From positions 349,516 to 413,515 of the forward strand of contig NZ_JAFGZD010000003.1 of the NCBI RefSeq assembly GCF_017165765.1: DNA of 64,000 nt. The letters are read 5' to 3'. Below the pieces are notes generated by a model that saw only the letters and a program-made list of their open reading frames with translations, made no database searches and had not been told where the DNA came from. Below, piece by piece: positions 58,984 to 64,000 of the stretch. Made by a program: the position numbers and the translations under genes. Origin of the DNA: Pseudomonas capsici (GTDB taxonomy: Bacteria; Pseudomonadota; Gammaproteobacteria; Pseudomonadales; Pseudomonadaceae). The first letter of the stretch is position 1, and each line of letters starts with the position of its first letter.

Positions 58984-60726
58984 ATGGAGCAAGCCAATTT
59001 TCAGGTCGATGCGCGCCTAGCGACATTACTGGGTCAGGGGTATTCGTCGACAGAGAAAGCTCTCAAAGAGCTGGTGGACAACGCGTGGGATGCCGATGCA
59101 GAAGAAGTTGTCATCTTTCTACCGGAGCCCTTGAGCGATCAACCTATCGTTGTCAGCGACAATGGCAATGGCATGACTGTTATCGAGCTGAAATCTCAGT
59201 ACATGAAGATCGCATCCGACTGCCGCCTCAGACGAGGAGAGCGGACTCTCGGAAAGCAGAGAGTCATCAAAGGTCGAAAGGGTATCGGCAAATTTGCGGG
59301 CCTGATGGCTGCATCGGTGATGACCTTGAGTACTCGTGCTCGTGGCCAGTCCGCGTCATTTACGTTGAGCGTCGACAATCTCCAGCAGGCTTCTGACATC
59401 GAGCACCTTCCAATCGAGATAGCTTTGTCCAACTGTGGTGAGGGAGAGCATGGTACCTCTATTCAGCTCACGCATCTCCGGCAAGATCTGAGCTACCCGA
59501 ATCCTGTCCAACTGCGACAAGAGCTGATTAAGGAATATGGTCGGCAGTCTGGATTCATCATTATTATCAATGGAAAGCCACTGGGAATTGATGATCTCGA
59601 AGGCACCTACAAGGAAGAATCCGAGACATTGCCATTCGCGGGCGACGTAGCGTTACGGTTTTCCATCAGCAACAAAAAGACAGGCTTACGACAGCCCGGC
59701 ATCACGCTGCTCGTCGATGGTAAAGCCATCGGTAAACCTGGATTCTTTGGGCTGGATGGGTGTGATGACGTACCAATTAAGCTACTGCGCAAGCTTTACG
59801 GTGAGATCAGTGCTGATGGGTTGAGAGACTACATCACAGCTGGCTGGGATTCTGTGATCGAGAACAGCGAGAGCTATCAGCGGGTCGCTGAATACGTCCA
59901 GCAGACGGTGAAGGAGGCACTCCATCAATCTCATGCCCAAGAGATGCAACTCGCGCATGCTAGGTTGAAGAAAGCGTTGAACCTGAGTATGTCGAAACTC
60001 TCTGAGCACAAGCGTCAGTTTGCTGAGGAGGCCATCAAGAAGGTCCTAGACAAGTACTACGATGAGCCTGAGCACAAGGTCGAGGCAATCGCATTCGTGG
60101 TGCTTCAGGCCATTGAGCGCTCTGACTATGCAGCAGTCATCGAGCACCTGGCTGAAGCCAAGAAGGCGGATGTCGCTGCGGTTGCTGAAGCGCTGGAGCA
60201 GTTTGGCCTCGCGGATATGGCAATCTTGGTGGAACAGGCAAAAGCTCGGCTAGCGTTCCTAGATTGGCTGGAAAGCCTGGTAGAAAACAAAGCCTGCCTT
60301 GAAGCTACGGTTCACCGGGCTATCGAGAAGGCTCTCTGGGTCATTGGAGCCGAATACACTGCATTCAGCTCCAACGAAGGGCTCAGGAAACAGGTCGAGG
60401 AATATTTAGGTGTGAGGTATCAGGGGAAGTCTGGCGCTGATCGACCAGACCTCCTGCTCAACGAGAATTTGAATGGTGAGTATTTGCTTATCGAATTCAA
60501 AAGGCCTTCTCATGGCCTGAATTATGAGGATTACCAGCAAGCTACAAGATATCGGCATGAGTTTGCCAAGTACACCGCAAAGCCAATAACTGTATTGATG
60601 TTAGGCGGCCGACGCTCCACTGATTTCCCTGCACAGTATATCGAACCGAATGTGAAGCTTCTTTTATTCACAGATATCATCGCGACAGCGCGCCGACAAG
60701 TTAAGTGGCAATTGGAAAGGGTGTAG
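58984..60726 (+). CDS. GHKL ATPase fused to a PD-(D/E)XK nuclease-like domain
   Basis: The 580-residue protein starts at an ATG with AGGTGAG upstream. Residues 1-140 form a GHKL ATPase: KALKELVDNAWDADAEEVVI (N box, Glu29, Asn33), VVSDNGNGMT (G1, 59-64) and KGRKGIGKFAGLMAA (G2, 97-108), closest to MORC/MutL/Hsp90-like proteins. A transducer-like middle follows to about 330, then a helical region. The C-terminus has RPDLLLNENL (Asp489) and YLLIEFKRPSHG (Glu504, Lys506), the D-ExK core of a PD-(D/E)XK nuclease resembling DUF4263/Shedu-like domains. GHKL-nuclease combinations are reported near restriction systems; this one is a single gene, so it may be an independent anti-phage protein. GC is below that of the core genes. 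Confidence 0.78.
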   Translation: MEQANFQVDARLATLLGQGYSSTEKALKELVDNAWDADAEEVVIFLPEPLSDQPIVVSDNGNGMTVIELKSQYMKIASDCRLRRGERTLGKQRVIKGRKGIGKFAGLMAASVMTLSTRARGQSASFTLSVDNLQQASDIEHLPIEIALSNCGEGEHGTSIQLTHLRQDLSYPNPVQLRQELIKEYGRQSGFIIIINGKPLGIDDLEGTYKEESETLPFAGDVALRFSISNKKTGLRQPGITLLVDGKAIGKPGFFGLDGCDDVPIKLLRKLYGEISADGLRDYITAGWDSVIENSESYQRVAEYVQQTVKEALHQSHAQEMQLAHARLKKALNLSMSKLSEHKRQFAEEAIKKVLDKYYDEPEHKVEAIAFVVLQAIERSDYAAVIEHLAEAKKADVAAVAEALEQFGLADMAILVEQAKARLAFLDWLESLVENKACLEATVHRAIEKALWVIGAEYTAFSSNEGLRKQVEEYLGVRYQGKSGADRPDLLLNENLNGEYLLIEFKRPSHGLNYEDYQQATRYRHEFAKYTAKPITVLMLGGRRSTDFPAQYIEPNVKLLLFTDIIATARRQVKWQLERV

Positions 60727-60889
60727 CATGGAATATCAGCTTGATAGTTAAAGGGTAGGCCTTAGAGGATATATTTTTAAAAATAAGTCGCAGTGCCTGT
60801 AGGTGTGAATGTCTATTGGTTAATATATTTGTTCAAGTTCTGTGCGTGTAAACTCAAGCCATAATTAGATATGTAAAACCTATATAAAT
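60727..60889. other. AT-rich intergenic region before the IS
   Basis: About 160 AT-rich bases separate the GHKL-nuclease gene from the left end of the IS5-type element. No gene or clear terminator was seen. Confidence 0.4.
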
Positions 60890-61841
60890 TAGGCACTTTC
60901 TGAAATCCCAATAAATTGAAATTTGGTCCGGAACGGCCCAGGTTTTGTACAGTCGCCCACCATCTACGGAAAGGAACTTTGTGATGGCAAAGTGTTATTA
61001 ACTCTCGAGTGAAGCGTGGGCAGTGGTCCCCGATCTTTTTACAGCAGTCCATGTCAGGGGCAGGCCTCGCAGCAGTGATCGCTTGATGCTCTATGGTGTG
61101 CTCTGGGTTCTCTGCTCAGGGGCAACCTGGCGAGATATGCCCGAGCGCTTCGGATCTTGGGCGGCGGTCTATCACCGCTTCCGTGTCTGGCGAAACCGCG
61201 GAGCATTCGATCAGATGCTCAGACGATTGCACCTCAAACTCAATGACAAAGGCTTGATCGCCCCCACACTTGGGATCGATTCGGCCGCTGTTCGAGCAAC
61301 CTGTGCTTCATCTGGGGCGCGAAAAAGGGGCCTGACGAGCCTGCCGATCATGCTTTAGGCCTCAGTCGCAGCGGCCTGCCAACCAAAATCCATATGCTCT
61401 GCGACGCCAACGGGATACCGTTGCGCTTCCTTCTCTCTGGTGGTCAAGCCAGTGATATCAGTCATGCCCAGCCCTTGCTTGATGATGTCAGCATCCCGAC
61501 AAGCCAGCGTGGCCGTCCACGCAAACGATGCAAATGGTTGCTGGATGACAAGAGCTACGACGTCGAGGCCTTGCGCCGTTACTGCGACCGATAACGGATG
61601 TAGCCAGTCATTCCGCTCCGCTCAATGAAACGCAAACCCAAGCCCAAGCCCGGCTTACCGAGTCTGTTTGAGCGTCTCAAATATCGACAGCGCAATATCA
61701 TCGAGCGCATGTTCGGCTGGCTAAAAAAGAGAACCGCCGAATCGTCACGCGCTTCGACAAGCTTGCAAAAAGCTATGCTGTAATGGTCTTGCTGGTTTGT
61801 GTCATGCGGTATATGCGACGGTTTTTTTCAGATAGAGCCTA
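60890..61841. mobile_element. IS5-family insertion sequence, degenerate
   Basis: Terminal inverted repeats TAGGCACTTTCTGAAA (60890-60905) and TTTCAGATAGAGCCTA (61826-61841) agree at 14 of 16 positions. TA at both outer ends can be the target duplication. The length of about 950 bases and the transposase type fit the IS5 family (IS427-like group). Confidence 0.75.
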
Positions 61842-61842
61842 G
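60984..61842 (+). pseudogene. IS5-family transposase, inactive
   Basis: Coding remains start at ATG 60984 (MAKCY, then a TAA at 60999 in place of the expected Glu) and go on as LSSEAWAVVPDLFTAV, GVLWVLCSGATWRDMPERFG, TLGIDSAAVRAT, then shift frame near 61335 to DEPADHALGLS and KIHMLCDANGIPLRFLLSGG, LLDDKSYDVEALRRYC. Two further stops (TAA at 61592-61594 and TAG six bases later) come before PVIPLRSMKRKPKPK and RNIIERMFGWLK, after which an A-run shifts the frame again to NRRIVTRFDKLAKSYAVMV. DDE residues are spread over broken frames. Three stops and two frameshifts make it dead. Confidence 0.88.
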
Positions 61843-62218
61843 TACTCGGCAACGACTCATTGCTCATGGGGACTTGTCTCCGATCTTTGGTTGTTCGAAC
61901 GTTTTTTGCCACTTTGTAATAAAATTATATTTCTGTAGTCATTGTAGACGCTAATTTTTACGTGAGGGTAGGAGGCGGACTTAGAGAAATATCTGCATAA
62001 GACTGTTTATAGTAAGGCCTAGTCTACGTCTAGAGGCCGTGAGTGGGCAATGCGTGTATGTGGGAGAACAAGCAGGCCTGCTAGGGAGCTATGTTGCCGG
62101 AAAGGCCGACATTTGCAAGCCGTCGTAGGTATATAGGGTTACAGGGTAGTGCTTCTATGACATCATTATTTTAGTATCATGATGCATAGATAGGCTCTGG
62201 CTGAGGCTTCCGTACGAT
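61842..62218. other. Intergenic region upstream of the NACHT gene
   Basis: About 380 AT-rich bases. No frame with family character was found; it should contain the promoter of the NACHT gene. The IS may have removed or replaced the original upstream sequence. Confidence 0.4.
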
Positions 62219-63973
62219 ATGAGCGAATGCGCAAATTTGATAGTGCATAAAATCATTAAGAGAACTCTTTGGTACGACGCCCGGGACGGCCGGGCCAATC
62301 TGTCTCAGGATGACTTGCTAAAGCGGGCTGAGCCGCTCGTCATTCTTGGCGAAGCCGGAATGGGCAAGTCACATCTGCTTGAATGGCTTGCAATGTTTCC
62401 GGGTTATTCCCGTTGCACTGCCCGCCAGCTTATCAATCGTTATGACCCGAAGACACTTCTAGGCGACGCTCAAATTCTAGTAATTGATGCGCTTGATGAG
62501 GTAAGCAGCCAGAAAGACGGAGACGCGGTGGATCTTGTCCTACGTCAACTCGGCAAGCTCGGTTACCCTCGTTTCATTCTTTCGTGCCGGGTGGCGGATT
62601 GGCGTAGCGCAACTGGTTTAGAAGCTATCAATGAGCAGTATCCTGAAAAGCCTCTGGAGCTTCACCTTGAACCCTTCAACGAAGATGATGCAGCAACCTT
62701 TCTGAGCTCCTGGCTTGGTAGTACCGTTGCTAAAACTGTAATTGAGCATTTCGATGCTCGTGGGCTCAACGGGCTACTTGGAAACCCTCAGACTCTCGAA
62801 CTAATCGCACGTATTGCTGGGGCGGGAAGGCTGCCGGAGACACGTGGCGAGCTTTTTGAGAGTGCAATTGAGGTTTTAAGAGTAGAGCATCGAGATACAA
62901 AGGCTGGTGATCAACCTGCACGGGAAATAGGTCTTGATGCCGCAGGAGCTGCATTTGCAGGACTGATCCTAACTGGTAGTGAGGCCATTGTTCGAATATC
63001 CGTTGCGAACGCCGCAGAAGGTGAATTGCAGCTCGCTGATATCTCCCGTCTCCCTGGTGGGGACAGTATGGAGACTATGTTTGGCACACGGCTTTTCAAA
63101 GCCGAAGGCGCGGACCGATTTACCTATCTTCATCGCCGGGTTGGTGAGTATTTGGGGGCTCAATGGCTAGCGAAGCAGGCCAATACCCGGGATAAGCGTA
63201 AGCGCCTTCTATCACTTTTTCATAGTCATGGGCTCGTACCTTCAAGCCTTCGCGGCATTCATGCGTGGCTCGCACTTGACCCTGCTCTTACCAAGGCTGT
63301 TATCGCTGCTGATCCTATGGGGTTGATTGAATATGGTGATGCAGGTGAACTGACGGCTGACCAAGCTCGCTCGCTAATCCATTCGCTGGAGTTGTTGGCA
63401 AAAGATAATCCTCACTTTCGCGACTGGAGATCTTGTGCGTTACGTGGTTTTGGGCGTGTAGAGCTGGTCGAGGACATACGTCGACTGATCTTGGCGCCCG
63501 ATACATCCTTCGGCCTTTCCCTTCTGATGCTTGAGGCGCTCAAGGGAAATGAAATTGCGTCAGCGTTGACAGATGATCTTATGAGAATAGTGCTCAACTC
63601 TCAGGCAGTTTTTGCTTGCAGGAAAGTCGCAGGTGAGACTCTTATCGAAATAGGTGGCGAAATTGTTTGGCCGAATGTGCTCTATGAGCTGTGTTGTCAT
63701 GGAGATGAGCTTTCAATTCGACTGGCAATAGAGCTTGCCGATGAAGTCGGATACAAACAGTTCGATGCCAATTTGATTGTCGATCTTGTGAGTGCTTATG
63801 CCAGAAGTGGTAGCCGTACAATTGGCGTATTGATGTATTTGGAGAAAAACCTTCCAGATGCTCAGATTCCAGATATTCTTGATCGGTTATCGATAGTTGT
63901 ACGCACCATAGGCAATCGATATGGTAAGCGTCCGGCGAACTCACCTTGCGTAAGTCAGGCCGGCATCCACTGA
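62219..63973 (+). CDS. NACHT-type NTPase, 3' end interrupted by an IS66-type element
   Basis: The frame from ATG 62219 has 584 codons. EPLVILGEAGMGKSHLLEWL is the Walker A, GDAQILVIDALDEVSSQ the NACHT-type Walker B with the extra acidic residue, PRFILSCRVADWRSAT the sensor, and LNGLLGNPQTLELIARIAG the downstream helical region. After about residue 330 it becomes helical repeat sequence (HEAT/TPR-like). There is no good ribosome site. The last 16 codons (KRPANSPCVSQAGIH) are coded by DNA of an insertion element beginning at 63924, so the native protein was longer. Bacterial NACHT proteins are known anti-phage factors; here the gene is probably damaged unless the truncated form still works. Confidence 0.8.
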   Translation: MSECANLIVHKIIKRTLWYDARDGRANLSQDDLLKRAEPLVILGEAGMGKSHLLEWLAMFPGYSRCTARQLINRYDPKTLLGDAQILVIDALDEVSSQKDGDAVDLVLRQLGKLGYPRFILSCRVADWRSATGLEAINEQYPEKPLELHLEPFNEDDAATFLSSWLGSTVAKTVIEHFDARGLNGLLGNPQTLELIARIAGAGRLPETRGELFESAIEVLRVEHRDTKAGDQPAREIGLDAAGAAFAGLILTGSEAIVRISVANAAEGELQLADISRLPGGDSMETMFGTRLFKAEGADRFTYLHRRVGEYLGAQWLAKQANTRDKRKRLLSLFHSHGLVPSSLRGIHAWLALDPALTKAVIAADPMGLIEYGDAGELTADQARSLIHSLELLAKDNPHFRDWRSCALRGFGRVELVEDIRRLILAPDTSFGLSLLMLEALKGNEIASALTDDLMRIVLNSQAVFACRKVAGETLIEIGGEIVWPNVLYELCCHGDELSIRLAIELADEVGYKQFDANLIVDLVSAYARSGSRTIGVLMYLEKNLPDAQIPDILDRLSIVVRTIGNRYGKRPANSPCVSQAGIH

Positions 63974-64000
63974 TGCGGCAGTAACTGCCCGATCTCACTG
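63924..64000 (-). mobile_element. End of an IS66-type element (partial)
   Basis: GTAAGCGTCCGGCGAACTC at 63924 starts with GTAAGCG, the usual outer end of IS66-family inverted repeats. The element continues beyond the window. It enters the NACHT gene. Confidence 0.6.
63955..63999 (-). CDS. IS66-type transposase C-terminus (partial)
   Basis: On the minus strand SEIGQLLPHQWMPA is followed by a TGA stop at 63955-63957. The ending LLPHxW-Pro-Ala is typical of IS66-family TnpC proteins. Only 14 residues are in the window. Confidence 0.55.
   Translation of the reverse strand, partial: SEIGQLLPHQWMPA

Noticed and set aside
1..64000. CRISPR arrays, tRNA and rRNA genes, prophage structural genes
   Set aside because: No regularly spaced direct repeats, no cloverleaf or rRNA stretches and no phage morphogenesis motifs were seen on reading; small tRNAs could be missed without a covariance search.

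Overview
The window reads as chromosomal DNA of a fluorescent Pseudomonas, most likely of the P. syringae complex. The evidence is high-GC coding sequence with long shadow frames, several families of Pseudomonas REP-type inverted repeats, an efeUOBM iron-uptake operon, a cytoplasmic-type PL7 alginate lyase, and three copies of an rsmX-like small RNA (multiple rsmX genes are known from P. syringae). No rRNA, tRNA or CRISPR array was seen.

Layout. 1-0.6 kb: end of ccmI and a lipoprotein. 0.6-2.7 kb: repeats, a dead DUF3077-family remnant and a tandem pair of small secreted paralogues. 2.7-8.2 kb: sulfate-binding protein, a voltage-gated-type K+ channel, and a two-gene unit of a phosphoesterase and a PI-PLC-like enzyme, both without signal peptides. 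8.8-13.9 kb: marR-FUSC-DUF1656-HlyD-OMF, an aromatic-acid or fusaric-acid type efflux operon with a likely MarR operator. 14.0-17.0 kb: divergent hybrid histidine kinase and a response regulator with a degenerate HD-GYP domain. 17.4-22.5 kb: alginate lyase, a metal-type two-component system, and a divergent unit of a secreted protein, a cytochrome b561 and a molybdopterin oxidoreductase, resembling hprRS-msrPQ in logic. 22.7-27.0 kb: efeU-efeO-efeB-efeM behind a Fur box. 27.2-35.9 kb: AmpC beta-lactamase, SulP transporter, ZapE-like ATPase, EamA and MFS transporters, PhzF-like enzyme, and a PACE efflux pump divergent from a LysR regulator.

36-42.6 kb holds the three rsmX-like RNAs, each with a GacA-type upstream box, interleaved with a LysR regulator, a beta-propeller protein, a metallophosphoesterase, a DUF2986 small protein and a saccharopine-dehydrogenase-like enzyme. 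42.6-50.4 kb carries redox genes under LysR and MerR regulators, then a fecIRA-type iron-signalling TonB system with its own Fur box and a heme-binding-type protein. 50.7-58.9 kb is a mosaic of small genes: lipoproteins, a NADAR protein, an autoregulated TetR, DUF1348, a DUF3077-family gene with a structured leader containing an Ash-like micro-ORF, and an AraC-controlled FMN reductase and fatty-acid hydroxylase pair.

58.9-64 kb looks like acquired DNA with lower GC. It has a single-gene fusion of a GHKL (MORC/MutL-type) ATPase with a PD-(D/E)XK nuclease-like domain, a dead IS5-family insertion sequence, and a NACHT-type NTPase whose 3' end is cut by an IS66-type element running off the window. 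This is the best candidate here for a little-described, probably anti-phage, system.

All function calls rest on reading motifs by eye. No database search was run.
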